Source: Microbulbifer sp. SAOS-129_SWC (GTDB lineage: Bacteria > Pseudomonadota > Gammaproteobacteria > Pseudomonadales > Cellvibrionaceae). From it: 64,000 nt of DNA. This document shows positions 1 to 8,857 of this stretch, in pieces. The stretch spans positions 3,777,001 to 3,841,000 of the forward strand of contig NZ_CP155567.1 in the NCBI RefSeq assembly GCF_039696035.1, given 5' to 3'. The notes beneath the pieces were generated by a model that ran no database searches, was not told the DNA's origin, and saw nothing but the letters and a program-made list of their open reading frames with translations. Positions within the stretch are counted from its first letter, which is position 1, and every line of letters starts with the position of its first letter. The position numbers and the translations under genes were made by a program.

Positions 1-2012
1 ATGGCATCCTGCGCGCGACAGTCGCGCTCGGTATTTTGCGCAATGCGGGTATTACTCTGCTGCGCGTCGAGGATGCGCGCCTTGTAGCTGTCGCTCCACT
101 GCAACTCCATGATCTTTCTCACCGTCTCCCGGTGGCCGCGGTCCGCCACCGGGAAGGTCACCTCTACGCGGTGGTCCAGGTTCCGTGTCATCAAATCTGC
201 CGATGACAACCACACCTGTTCGTCGCCACCATTGTGAAACAGATACACCCGCGCGTGCTCGAGGTACTTGTCCACCAGGCTGATCACGCGGATATTGTCC
301 GACAGGCCCGGCGTATCGCAGACGAGTGTGCACATGCTGCGTACGATGATGCGCACTTTTACCCCGGCAGCACCGGCGCGATAGAGCCGCTCAATGACCT
401 CGCTGTCCACCAGGTTGTTGCATTTGAAAAACAGCTCAGCCGGCGCGCCGCTGTTGGCCGCATTAATCTCGCGGTCAATCGCGTGCAGCAATGCCGGCCG
501 GTTCGAATAGGGGGACACCGCGATCCGCTGGTACACCGGCCGCTGGTGGGTAAACTGGATAAACTCAAACACGTTGTAAACATCCCGCCCCAGCACCTGA
601 TCGCTGGTCAGCAGGCTGAAATCGCAATAGACGCGTGCGGTGCTCTCGTTGAAGTTGCCGGTGCCCAGATGGCTGTAAAAGCGGTCTTCATTGCCCTCGC
701 GCCGCACGATCGAAATCAGTTTGCAGTGCACCTTGAGTCCGGGCACGCCGTAGATCACCTTGACGCCCGCATCGCGCAGTTCATTGGACCAGTGAATATT
801 CGCCAGCTCGTCGAAGCGCGCCTGCAGCTCCACCACTGCGATCACCGTCTTGTTGTTGCGCACCGCGTTGATCAGCGCCGCCACCACCCGCGAATTCTGT
901 GATACCCGGTACAGGTTGATGCGAATTTCACGCACCTCCGGATCGATCGCCGCGGAAATGAGCAGGTTGGTGATGGCGCGAAAGTCGTGGTAGGGGAAAT
1001 ACAGCAACTGGTCGCCGGCACATAGAATATTGAAAATACTCTCGCGCTCCGGCAGTGCCTGCAGTGGCACCATTGGCTTGTAGCGGTCCCGCGCATGGTC
1101 GGCGGGAAACTTCATGAAATCCTTGGAATTGTGATAGCGGCCGCCGGGCGTGTAGCTGTCGTAGCGCCCCATCTTCAATTTCTTCTTCACCAGGTTCAGC
1201 AGTGTTTCCGGCATCGAGGCATCATAGGCCAGGCGCACCGGGTCGGCGTGGCGCCGCTTCTTCAGCGACTTGGTCACGCGGTCGAGGATATTCTGGGTAA
1301 TCTGCTCGCCCAGTTCCAGCTCCGCATCGCGGCTGATCTTGAACATATACGCCTCGGCGCGGGCGATCGGCAGGACATAGCGGAAAACATCGACCAGGCA
1401 GGCGCGGATAATATTGTCGAGTACGATATAGACCTTCTCATGGCAGTCCTCCCGCGGCGGTATTACCACAAACCGCGGCAGCGTGTCGGTGGGAATTTCC
1501 AGTGCCGCGAAGCGCTCGCTGCCATCCTCCAGCTGCAGGTAAATGGCGAAGTAAATACTCGCCTCATTGAGCAGCGGCATATTCTTGCGATCGTCGATGA
1601 AGAATGGCTCCAGCTCTGGCAGCACCTCGTTGTGGAAATAGCTTTCCACAAAGGTGCGCTGGCGCTCACTCAGCTGCTGTTCGTTGACGATATGGATACC
1701 GTGGCGGTCGAGGTCCCCCAGCACCTTGGAATAGGCGGCATAGGAACGCCGGTTCAGGCACAACACCTTTTCGTTGATACTGGTCAGCAGTTCAGAGAAG
1801 TGGGCCTTTTGCTCGCCTTTGGCAAAGGTTGCCAGGCGGCGCACATCGGCCACCCGCACGCGGAAAAACTCGTCGAGATTGTTGGAGAAGATACCGAGAA
1901 AGCGCACGCGCTCAATGATCGGCACACTCTCGTCCTCCACCTCCTGCAAGACGCGCTCGTTGAAGGAAAGCCAGCTTAGCTCTTTTGGGTACAGCGGAGT
2001 ATTATCAGACAT
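1..2012 (-). CDS. ppk1: Polyphosphate kinase 1 (3' end beyond window)
   Basis: Makes and reverses long-chain polyphosphate from ATP through a phosphohistidine intermediate; membrane-associated cytoplasmic enzyme. The reverse strand from the ATG at 2012 encodes MSDNTPLYPKELSWLSFNER, the standard N-terminal PPK signature, and stays open for 670 codons to the window edge. Near 590-660 it encodes the catalytic-histidine segment YSHLGTGNFNESTARVY, diagnostic of PPK1. The family is usually about 690-730 aa, so only the last few dozen residues are missing. It is divergent from ppx, the usual pairing of polymer synthesis and breakdown. A Pho-box-like site in the shared intergenic region suggests phosphate-starvation control. 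Function is certain from motifs. Confidence 0.95.
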   Translation of the reverse strand, partial: MSDNTPLYPKELSWLSFNERVLQEVEDESVPIIERVRFLGIFSNNLDEFFRVRVADVRRLATFAKGEQKAHFSELLTSINEKVLCLNRRSYAAYSKVLGDLDRHGIHIVNEQQLSERQRTFVESYFHNEVLPELEPFFIDDRKNMPLLNEASIYFAIYLQLEDGSERFAALEIPTDTLPRFVVIPPREDCHEKVYIVLDNIIRACLVDVFRYVLPIARAEAYMFKISRDAELELGEQITQNILDRVTKSLKKRRHADPVRLAYDASMPETLLNLVKKKLKMGRYDSYTPGGRYHNSKDFMKFPADHARDRYKPMVPLQALPERESIFNILCAGDQLLYFPYHDFRAITNLLISAAIDPEVREIRINLYRVSQNSRVVAALINAVRNNKTVIAVVELQARFDELANIHWSNELRDAGVKVIYGVPGLKVHCKLISIVRREGNEDRFYSHLGTGNFNESTARVYCDFSLLTSDQVLGRDVYNVFEFIQFTHQRPVYQRIAVSPYSNRPALLHAIDREINAANSGAPAELFFKCNNLVDSEVIERLYRAGAAGVKVRIIVRSMCTLVCDTPGLSDNIRVISLVDKYLEHARVYLFHNGGDEQVWLSSADLMTRNLDHRVEVTFPVADRGHRETVRKIMELQWSDSYKARILDAQQSNTRIAQNTERDCRAQDA

Positions 2013-2116
2013 AATGAAACTGCAACTTGGCGGCCGGGATCAACCCGGCTAACGGGCTTGGCTCGAACAGACGTGGCGACGGGGTTAGCCAACGCCGGCC
2101 GGCGGCCGGCTCGAAC

Positions 2117-2162
2117 CCTTGAATTTCAACTAATCCCACACAGTTGTGTGAAATTTCAAGGG
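2117..2162. repeat. Imperfect two-stem inverted repeat in the ppk1/ppx intergenic region
   Basis: An inner perfect stem (CACAC at 2137-2141, GTGTG at 2146-2150, loop AGTT) is nested in an outer near-match (CCTTGAATTTCA against GAAATTTCAAGG, one-base slip). It lies about 105 bp upstream of the ppk1 start, so it would fall in a ppk1 leader or mark an operator. No T-run follows, so it is not an obvious terminator. Role unknown. Confidence 0.4.
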
Positions 2163-2233
2163 CGGCAACCCACACTATCAGAACGGAACGACTGGATGGC
2201 CGCGTTAATAGTAGGCCAGTTTGCTACATTAAA

Positions 2234-2251
2234 ATGACAATTTTTTGACAG
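2234..2251 (-). promoter_or_regulatory. Pho-box-like PhoB site between ppk1 and ppx
   Basis: On the minus strand 2251-2234 reads CTGTCAAAAAATTGTCAT: two TGTCA half-sites 11 bp apart with an A-rich centre, close to the PhoB consensus CTGTCATAAATCTGTCAT. It points toward ppk1 (about 220 bp upstream of its start) and lies only 10 bp before the ppx GTG. It also overlaps a -10-like TAAAAT at 2230-2235 facing ppx, so PhoB bound here might activate ppk1 and hinder ppx. The motif is seen; the regulatory logic is inference. Confidence 0.5.
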
Positions 2252-2261
2252 GACATTCAGC

Positions 2262-3728
2262 GTGCAAGACGCAGAACACTACGCCGCCCTGGATCTCGGC
2301 TCCAACAGCTTCCATCTGCTGCTGGCCGAGTTCCGTGCCCAGCGCATGGTGCGCCTGCACACCGACCGCTCCATGGTGCGCTTGGCGGAAGGGCTGGATG
2401 AAGAGCGCAACCTGGCCCCGGAAGTAGCCGAACGCGCGCTGGCAGCCCTGCGGCGCTTCCGTCCGGTGCTGGCGGAGCTGCCCACGGACCATATCCGTGT
2501 TGTCGGCACTAACACCCTGCGCGCCGCGGCCAATGCCGACGGCTTTCTCGAGGCGGCGGAGCAGATTCTGGGGGCCCCGATCGAGATCATCAGCGGTATC
2601 GAGGAGGCGCGCCTGATCTACAGCGGCGTCATGGCCGCCGCCGACGGCCCGCCACGACTGCGCTGCGTGATCGATATCGGCGGCGGTTCCACCGAGCTGG
2701 TACGCGGGCGCGAAGTACCGCAGCAACTGCAGAGCCTGTATATGGGCTGTGTTTCCTACAGCCAGCGCTTCTTCGCCGACGGTGTCATCAGCCGCAACCA
2801 GGTCAATCACTTCGAGCGTGCCCGCCGCACTGCCCGCGCCGAACTGCAGGGCTTGCAGCACCTGGCGGAAAATGCCGAGGTGGTAGGCGCGTCGGGCACG
2901 ATCAAAGCCGTGTCGCGGGTACTGAACGGCGGTGAGATCGGCGAGATACGCCGCGCGGATATCGACCGCCTGGCCGCGCGCGTGGCCGCGGCCGATCACA
3001 TCGCCGACCTGTCACTGCCCGATCTGGACGAAGAACGCCGCCCGGTGTTCGCCGCCGGCCTGGCGATCCTGCACGCGATCTTCTGCGAACTGGATATCCA
3101 CAGCCTGAACGTCTCGCCCTACGCGATTCGCGAGGGTATCGTCCACGACCTGGCCGGGCGCCTGCGCGGCGGCGACCGCCGCGCGGATACCGTAGCCAAC
3201 CTGATGCTGCGCGCGCAGATCGACGTCGACCAGGCACGCCGCGTTGGCGATACGGCACTGGACCTGTTGCTGCACCTGCGCCCCGAGGGACACACCGAAC
3301 AGCATTTGCAGCTGCGCTGGGCGGCGCAGTTGCACGAGCTGGGGCTGGCGCTGTCGCACAACGACTTCCGCAAACTGGGCGCCTACATGATTGAGCGGGC
3401 CGACCTGGCGGGCTTCTCCCGCAGCGAGCAGGAGACGCTCGCCTATCTGGTGCGCCGCCAGCGCGGGCGCATCAAGCCACCGCGTGAACACTACGGCTTC
3501 CATCCGGACCCGGATCTGCTGCTGTGCCTGCGCCTCGCCTGTATCCTGCACCGCGACCGCGCCGGGCGCAGTCTCAAGGGCATCGAGCTGGCCAGGTCCA
3601 TCGCGGGCTATCACCTGCGCGTGCCGCAGGCCTGGCTCGACAACTACCCCGCCATCGACGAACTGCTGCAGCAGGAAGTGGAACACTGGCAGACGCAACC
3701 GCAGGTACTGCAGCTGGAAACGGCCTGA
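2262..3728 (+). CDS. ppx: Exopolyphosphatase (Ppx/GppA family)
   Basis: Removes terminal phosphates from polyphosphate; GppA-type pppGpp hydrolysis is the alternative in this family. Residues 8-25 (AALDLGSNSFHLLLAEF) are the first phosphate-binding motif of the ASKHA fold. Further motifs are VGTNTLRAAANADGFL, SGIEEARLIYSGVM and the second phosphate loop CVIDIGGGSTELV. The C-terminal HD-like helical domain (about 310-488) includes HELGLALSHNDFRKLGAY. At 488 aa it matches full-length Ppx/GppA. The GTG start at 2262 is needed to keep the N-terminal motif and has a weak AGGAC ribosome-binding site. Divergence from ppk1 argues for Ppx over GppA. Confidence 0.93.
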   Translation: MQDAEHYAALDLGSNSFHLLLAEFRAQRMVRLHTDRSMVRLAEGLDEERNLAPEVAERALAALRRFRPVLAELPTDHIRVVGTNTLRAAANADGFLEAAEQILGAPIEIISGIEEARLIYSGVMAAADGPPRLRCVIDIGGGSTELVRGREVPQQLQSLYMGCVSYSQRFFADGVISRNQVNHFERARRTARAELQGLQHLAENAEVVGASGTIKAVSRVLNGGEIGEIRRADIDRLAARVAAADHIADLSLPDLDEERRPVFAAGLAILHAIFCELDIHSLNVSPYAIREGIVHDLAGRLRGGDRRADTVANLMLRAQIDVDQARRVGDTALDLLLHLRPEGHTEQHLQLRWAAQLHELGLALSHNDFRKLGAYMIERADLAGFSRSEQETLAYLVRRQRGRIKPPREHYGFHPDPDLLLCLRLACILHRDRAGRSLKGIELARSIAGYHLRVPQAWLDNYPAIDELLQQEVEHWQTQPQVLQLETA

Positions 3729-3734
3729 TCCGCG

Positions 3735-3802
3735 CCCGGTGGATAGCCACTTGCGCTTCACCCTACAACCCGGTGGATAGCCTCCAGGGCTTCACCCTAC
3801 AA
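3735..3802. repeat. Two tandem 34-bp REP-like units
   Basis: Units at 3735-3768 and 3769-3802 share CCCGGTGGATAGCC at the start and CTTCACCCTACAA at the end, with a variable middle. This is the GGTGGATA...CACCCTAC style of extragenic repeat scattered through many gammaproteobacterial genomes. It follows the ppx stop directly and may lie in its 3' UTR. Confidence 0.55.
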
Positions 3803-3806
3803 TGGC

Positions 3807-4073
3807 AGGGCCTGTTAACACTAAATTAGATAGCCGCGTTGCCGCCCCAAAACGGGCCAGGCAAGGCGCGAGGAGCGAGATTTAGCGTGCTAAATGAGCG
3901 ACGAGTAACGCCGCATGGCCCGTTTTGGGGCGCAACCCGAAGGGACGGGGCCGTTTTTCCACAATGCTGCATTGCAGCTTGCTTATGTGACGGGCCACAC
4001 GACGCTCACTGCGCTTTGCCTTGCGAAAAAACGGCTTCCGTCGCGGCCATCGAATTAAGTGTTAACAGGCCCT
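3807..4073. mobile_element. MITE-like palindromic element, 267 bp, upstream of selO
   Basis: The ends are inverted copies: AGGGCCTGTTAACACTAAAT on the left, and the complement of the right end reads AGGGCCTGTTAACACTTAAT. Similarity continues inward (TAGATAGCCGCG against TCGATGGCCGCG). The interior has further GC-rich self-complementary arms (GCCCCAAAACGGGCC / GGCCCGTTTTGGGGC). No transposase or long ORF is encoded, so it fits a non-autonomous MITE. No clear target duplication is visible. The right end stops 4 bp before the selO ATG and supplies its only purine-rich upstream sequence. Confidence 0.65.
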
Positions 4074-4077
4074 AGCT

Positions 4078-5544
4078 ATGAAGCTCAGCGACATCTCCCT
4101 CAGTCACCACTACGCCGACCTCGGCGACGCCTTCGGCACCCCGATCGCGCCCACCCCGTTCGCGCACCCGCAGCTGCTCCATGCCAATCCGGCGGTGCTG
4201 CGGCTGCTGGGTATCGACGCAGGCGAGGCGGCCAACCCGGCCTGGGCGCAACTGGGTAGCGGCGCCAGGCTGTTCACCGGCTCAAAGCCTCTGGCGATGA
4301 AATACACCGGCCACCAGTTCGGCGTCTACAACCCGGATCTCGGCGACGGCCGCGCATTGCTGCTGGGCGAGCTGGAAAGCGACGGCGAAACCTGGGAGCT
4401 GCACCTGAAAGGCGCCGGCAAGACGCCCTACTCGCGCTTCGGCGACGGCCGCGCGGTCTTGCGTTCGACGATTCGCGAGTACTTGGCCGGCGAGGCGCTG
4501 CACGGCCTCGGCATTCCCACCACCCGCGCGCTGTGTATTGTCGGCAGCGATGAACCGGTAACACGCGAGAAAATTGAAACGGGCGCGATGCTGATCCGCG
4601 TGGCGCGCACCCATATCCGCTTTGGCCATTTCGAATATTTCTTCTATACCCACCAGCTGGAAGCACTGCGCAAACTGATCGCGTTCACCTGTGCGCGCTT
4701 TTTGCCCGAGAGTAAAGATCTCGACGCCGCCGCACAGGCCGAGGCGCTGCTGCGCTTCACCATACGTAAGACCGCGCAGATGGTCGCCGGCTGGCAGGCC
4801 GTGGGCTTTGCGCACGGCGTTATGAATACCGACAACATGTCGATCATCGGTGACACTTTCGATTACGGCCCCTACGGTTTCCTCGACGACTACGAACCCG
4901 AATTTATCTGCAATCACTCGGATCACACCGGCCGCTATGCCTTCGAGCAGCAACCGGGCGTGGCGCTGTGGAACCTGAATGCACTGGCCCATGCGCTGTC
5001 CGCATTTGTCGAAACCGAAGCGCTGCGCGATTGCCTGGAGGAATTCCAGCCCCAGCTGATCGACGCCTACGCCGAACGCATGCGCGCAAAGCTGGGCCTG
5101 GCCACCGGCGAAGATGGCGACCGCAAACTCTGTGCCGACCTGCTGGCACTGCTGGCCGACGGGCACGTGGACTACACACTGTTCTTCCGCGCGCTGGCCC
5201 ACTACCGCAGCGAACGACCGCCGGCGGCACTGCGTGAACTGGTGCCGGCAAGCCATTGGGAGGCCCTCGATCACTGGCTCGACCACTACGACCAGCGGCT
5301 GGCGCGGGAGAACAGCGATTCGCGCGTGCGCAACCGCGCCATGCTGGGCGCCAACCCCAAGTTCATCTTGCGCAATTACCTGGCCCAGCGGGTGATCGAA
5401 GCGGCAGAGCGAGGCGACTACCAACCGCTGCACACGATACTGGCCCTGCTGCAGGCGCCGTACGACGAGCATCCCGAGCACGAGCCCTGGGCTGCGGCGC
5501 CGCCGGAGTCCGGCAAGCACCTGCCGATCAGTTGCTCCTCCTGA
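4078..5544 (+). CDS. selO: Protein adenylyltransferase SelO (YdiU/UPF0061)
   Basis: SelO is a pseudokinase-fold enzyme that transfers AMP to Ser/Thr/Tyr of target proteins, linked to redox homeostasis. The 488-aa product has the family hallmarks LHLKGAGKTPYSRFGDGRAV, LRSTIREYLAGEALHGLGIP, GVMNTDNMSIIGDTFDYGPY and GFLDDYEP. It ends in SCSS: the penultimate-region Cys replaces the selenocysteine of eukaryotic SelO, and the codon is TGC, so this is not a selenoprotein. The start follows a MITE-like element by 4 bp, so its promoter and ribosome-binding region have probably been replaced or supplied by that element. Confidence 0.93.
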   Translation: MKLSDISLSHHYADLGDAFGTPIAPTPFAHPQLLHANPAVLRLLGIDAGEAANPAWAQLGSGARLFTGSKPLAMKYTGHQFGVYNPDLGDGRALLLGELESDGETWELHLKGAGKTPYSRFGDGRAVLRSTIREYLAGEALHGLGIPTTRALCIVGSDEPVTREKIETGAMLIRVARTHIRFGHFEYFFYTHQLEALRKLIAFTCARFLPESKDLDAAAQAEALLRFTIRKTAQMVAGWQAVGFAHGVMNTDNMSIIGDTFDYGPYGFLDDYEPEFICNHSDHTGRYAFEQQPGVALWNLNALAHALSAFVETEALRDCLEEFQPQLIDAYAERMRAKLGLATGEDGDRKLCADLLALLADGHVDYTLFFRALAHYRSERPPAALRELVPASHWEALDHWLDHYDQRLARENSDSRVRNRAMLGANPKFILRNYLAQRVIEAAERGDYQPLHTILALLQAPYDEHPEHEPWAAAPPESGKHLPISCSS

Positions 5545-5656
5545 GCCCTGCTGCGCAACATATTCCGCAAGCCAGCGCTAAACTTGAGATAGATTCCCGA
5601 CCTTGGCCGTGACTTAATGTATTATCTGGGTCACAACGATATAAGGAGTTTGCGAG

Positions 5657-6073
5657 ATGATGAGAAATCTGCTGATAGCCGCCGGCTGCCTGCTGTTTGC
5701 CCTGCAGGTACAGGCCGCCGATGCGGTGGGCAAATGGCGCACGATCGACGACGACACCGGACAGGCAAAATCCATCGTCGAAATCTATCAGCGTGGTGGC
5801 AAGTATTACGGGCGCGTGGTGGATCTGCTGATGAAACCCGACGACACCGTGTGCGAAGAGTGCGAGGGCGCCCTGAAGGGCAAGAAAATCGTCGGTATGA
5901 ATATCATCACCAACATGGTGAAAAAAGGCGATACCTACGAGGGTGGCCAGATCCTCGACCCGAACAACGGCAAGACCTACGACTGCAAATTCTGGGTGGA
6001 GGGTAACGACCTGAAGGTGCGCGGCTACCTGGGCTTCTTCTACCGCACGCAGACGTGGCACCGAGTGAACTGA
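5657..6073 (+). CDS. Secreted DUF2147 domain protein
   Basis: 138-aa exported protein. Residues 1-20 (MMRNLLIAAGCLLFALQVQA) form a signal peptide cleaved before ADAVGKW. The mature part has the DUF2147 pattern: VGKWRTIDDDTGQAKSIVEI, a YGRVVDLL strand, a CxxC pair (CEECEGALKGKKIVG), the GGQILDPNNGKTYDCK motif and LKVRGYLGFFYRTQTW at the C-terminus. The family is a small beta-barrel of unknown, probably periplasmic, function. Start choice is supported by AAGGAG at 5642-5647. It is monocistronic, convergent with emrB and shares a stem-loop with it. Confidence 0.85.
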   Translation: MMRNLLIAAGCLLFALQVQAADAVGKWRTIDDDTGQAKSIVEIYQRGGKYYGRVVDLLMKPDDTVCEECEGALKGKKIVGMNIITNMVKKGDTYEGGQILDPNNGKTYDCKFWVEGNDLKVRGYLGFFYRTQTWHRVN

Positions 6074-6142
6074 CCTAAGGCCGCCGCGGTAACGGCGGCG
6101 CGCCGAAAGCACAGAAATGACTCTGGCTTCCGGACTTTTCCA

Positions 6143-6169
6143 CAGGGGCGAACCTCGTGTTCGCCCCTG
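6143..6169. terminator. Stem-loop between convergent genes (REP-like)
   Basis: CAGGGGCGAAC / GTTCGCCCCTG forms an 11-bp perfect stem with a CTCGT loop between the DUF2147 gene and emrB, a likely bidirectional terminator. The same GGGGCGAACC..GTTCGC core recurs at about 29496-29517, so it is also a dispersed REP-type sequence. Confidence 0.55.
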
Positions 6170-6214
6170 CTGTTTCAGCGCAGCGCAGCCACTTCGCGGG
6201 CGATGCGCGGTTAA

Positions 6215-7783
6215 TCAGGCCCCACCAGCCTCCACTTCCAGCGCCCTGGCCTGTGCTTCCGCCTCACGCTTGGCCCGGGCCTCGGCCTTCGCCTTCTTGC
6301 GCGCCGGGTTCGACAGCAGCAGGATCAGCGGCATGGCGGCAAGATTGACCCACATCAGCAGCTGGAAATCGTTCACGTAGGAGATCTCCGCCGCCTGGCG
6401 CGCCACTTCGTGGTAGATGCCGCCGGCCAGCGCCCCCATATCGTTGGGGCCGGGCATGCCGGACATCCCGCTGAGCTGCACGCGCTCACCCAGCTGCTGC
6501 TGATTGATCCACATATTGCGCGACAGCACCGCCATCACGATGGATACGCCGATACTGCTGCCCAGGTTGCGCGACAGACTGAACAGCGCCGTGGCCTCGC
6601 CGCGCAGCTGTGGCGCCAGGGTAGCGTAGGCCAGCGTGGAAATGGGCACGAACACCAGGCCCAGGCCAAGGCCCTGCACCACGCCGGTCCAGATCAGCGT
6701 GTGCTGGGTCACCTGCAGGTTGAAGCCGGTCATCTCGTACATGGAGAAGCTGATCAATCCCATTCCCAGCAGGATCAGTGCGCGGGCATCGAACCATTTC
6801 ACCAGGCGCCCCACCAGCATCATCGACATCATGGTGCCAAAGCCGCGCGGCATCATGATCAGGCCGGTGGTCACCACCGGGTAGCCCTTCCACTGCTGCA
6901 GGTACTGCGGCAACAGTGCCATGGTCGCGAGCAGCGTGATCCCCACCACGAAGATAAAAACCACCCCGGACGCGTAGTTGCGGTCGCGGAACAGCGCCGG
7001 CGAGATAAACGGGGTTTCGCTGGTACGCGAGTGCACGATAAACAGGTACAGGCCCAGCACTGCAACGATGGCGTAAAACTGGATTTCCAGCGACTCGAAC
7101 CAGTCGATCTGCTCGCCGCGGTCGAGCAGCAGCTGCAGGGAGCCCACTGCCACACCCAGCAGCGCGAAGCCGAGGGTATCGAAGCGGCTCTTGCGCGTCT
7201 CGCCGTTGTCCACGTACAGGTAGATACCGAGCAGCGACAGGGCACCGAGCGGCACGTTGATGTAAAAGACCCAGCGCCAGGAGTAGTACTCGGTCAGCCA
7301 GCCGCCCAGGGTCGGGCCGAGGATCGGGCCGATCATCACCCCCACACCCCAGATGCCCATGGCCGAGGCGTGCTTCTCCGGCGGGTAGGTGTCCAGCAGC
7401 GTCGCCTGCGACAGCGGCACCAGCGAGGCGCCGAACACGCCCTGCAAAATACGGTAGGCGATCATCTCGCCGAGGGAGTTGGCCTGGCCACACAGCATCG
7501 AGGCGATGGTAAAGCCGGCCACCGACCACAGGAACAGGTTGCGGCGACCAAAGTACTGCGACAGGTAGCCCACCGGCAGCGTCATGATCGCCGCGGCGAC
7601 GATATAGGAGGTGAGCACCCAGCTGATCTGGTCGCTGGCCGCGCCGAGGCTGCCCTGCATGTGCGGCAGGGCCACGTTGGCGATGGTGGTGTCCAAGACC
7701 TGGATGATGGTGGCCAGCATGATGCTGACCGTGACCATCAACTGTTTGCCGCTATCCGCTTCGCTCATGGCGTCGGCACTCAT
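6215..7783 (-). CDS. emrB: DHA2-family multidrug efflux MFS permease (EmrB type)
   Basis: Inner-membrane proton-driven drug exporter with 14 predicted helices. The 522-aa product starts with a short polar tail, then VSIMLATIIQVLDTTIANVALPHM, the DHA2 helix-1 motif D-T-T/I-x-x-N-V-A. YLSQYFGRRN is the MFS motif A, and LGPTLGGWLTEYYSWRWVF the motif C region typical of exporters. The start overlaps the emrA stop by 4 bp, giving translational coupling. With emrA and an outer-membrane TolC-like channel it would form a tripartite pump. Substrate unknown. Confidence 0.93.
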   Translation of the reverse strand: MSADAMSEADSGKQLMVTVSIMLATIIQVLDTTIANVALPHMQGSLGAASDQISWVLTSYIVAAAIMTLPVGYLSQYFGRRNLFLWSVAGFTIASMLCGQANSLGEMIAYRILQGVFGASLVPLSQATLLDTYPPEKHASAMGIWGVGVMIGPILGPTLGGWLTEYYSWRWVFYINVPLGALSLLGIYLYVDNGETRKSRFDTLGFALLGVAVGSLQLLLDRGEQIDWFESLEIQFYAIVAVLGLYLFIVHSRTSETPFISPALFRDRNYASGVVFIFVVGITLLATMALLPQYLQQWKGYPVVTTGLIMMPRGFGTMMSMMLVGRLVKWFDARALILLGMGLISFSMYEMTGFNLQVTQHTLIWTGVVQGLGLGLVFVPISTLAYATLAPQLRGEATALFSLSRNLGSSIGVSIVMAVLSRNMWINQQQLGERVQLSGMSGMPGPNDMGALAGGIYHEVARQAAEISYVNDFQLLMWVNLAAMPLILLLSNPARKKAKAEARAKREAEAQARALEVEAGGA

Positions 7784-8856
7784 TCCGCCAGCACGACACG
7801 GCTGCCGGCGGCGCCGCCAGCGGCGCGGGCAGCGACCAGCTTGGCATCTTCACTGGTGTTGATGTGCACTTCGGCGCTCATGCCGGCGCGCAGCTCCGGT
7901 GCGTCCTTGGTCGGGTAAAGACGCAGGCGCACCGGCACCCGCTGTACCACCTTGACCCAGTTGCCACTGGCGTTCTGCGGCGGGATCAGCGCGAACTCAC
8001 TGCCACTGGCGGGGCTCAGGCTCTCCACCTGCGCCTGCCACTTGAAGCCGGGGTAGGCATCCAGGCTGACTTCCGCCTGCTGGCCCACCTGAATATGCTC
8101 GAGCTCGGTTTCCTTCAGGTTGGCCTCGACATAGATGCCCTCGGTGCCCAGCATGCTGACGATGCTCATGCCCTGCAGCGCCATCTCGCCGGCCTGGGGC
8201 ACGTCGTTGGCGACGATTCCGTCTGCCGGAGCGGTGATCTTGGTGCGCGACAGCTGGTAGCGCGCCTTGTCCAGCTGCGCCTGGGCCACTTTCAGGTCGG
8301 CCTGCTCTTCCAGCGGCAGCTGCGGGTTGCCGCCGAGGTCGGCACGGGCGCTGGCCAGCTTCTCGGTGTTGATGTCGATCTGCGCCAGCGCGTCATTGAG
8401 CTTCTGGCGCGAGTCGTCCAGCTGCGATTCCGACAGCGCCACCTTGCCCAGCTTTTCGTTGCGCTGCAGCTGGCGGCGGTAGTAGTCCGCATCCTTGCGC
8501 GCCTTCTGCAGCGCCGCCTCCGCCTCGCCATAATCGGCGCGGCGCGACAGCAGGTCGTTGCGCACCTGGTTCAGGTGCCCCTCGGCCTCAGCCACTGCGA
8601 GTTTGAACGGGGTCTCGTCCAGCTGTACCAGCAGGTCGCCCTTGGCCACCGGCTGGTTGGCTTTGACCAGTACCTCGGCCACCACGCCGCTGACTTCCGA
8701 CGCCAGAGAAATCTTGTCCGCCTTGATATAGGCGTTTTCAGTGCTGACACTGCCGGCGCCACCGAACACGCACCAGCCGGCGACGCCCAACGCCGCAACA
8801 ATACCGACGGCAAAGCCCAGGCCGCGTTTGGATACCCTTCCCAATTGATTTACCAC
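7780..8856 (-). CDS. emrA: HlyD-family periplasmic adaptor (EmrA type)
   Basis: Membrane fusion protein that bridges EmrB to an outer-membrane channel. It has one N-terminal TM helix (GLGFAVGIVAALGVAGWCVF), then VSTENAYIKADKISLASEVSGVV (biotinyl-lipoyl half motif), a long alpha-helical hairpin (about 90-205), and the second half motif APADGIVANDVPQAGEMA. The beta-barrel part has VYVEANLKETELEHIQVGQ-like sequence typical of EmrA. I prefer the GTG at 8856 (VNQLGRV) because GAGGAG lies about 8 bp upstream. An in-frame GTG at 8871 would overlap marR by 14 bp. Confidence 0.92.
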   Translation of the reverse strand: MVNQLGRVSKRGLGFAVGIVAALGVAGWCVFGGAGSVSTENAYIKADKISLASEVSGVVAEVLVKANQPVAKGDLLVQLDETPFKLAVAEAEGHLNQVRNDLLSRRADYGEAEAALQKARKDADYYRRQLQRNEKLGKVALSESQLDDSRQKLNDALAQIDINTEKLASARADLGGNPQLPLEEQADLKVAQAQLDKARYQLSRTKITAPADGIVANDVPQAGEMALQGMSIVSMLGTEGIYVEANLKETELEHIQVGQQAEVSLDAYPGFKWQAQVESLSPASGSEFALIPPQNASGNWVKVVQRVPVRLRLYPTKDAPELRAGMSAEVHINTSEDAKLVAARAAGGAAGSRVVLAE

Positions 8857-8857
8857 C

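Noticed and set aside
1095..1979. Long plus-strand frame opposite ppk1
   Set aside because: The minus strand encodes unmistakable PPK1 motifs through this region.
5530..5544. Selenocysteine at the SelO C-terminus
   Set aside because: The codon in the SCSS tail is TGC (Cys); the only TGA is the final stop.
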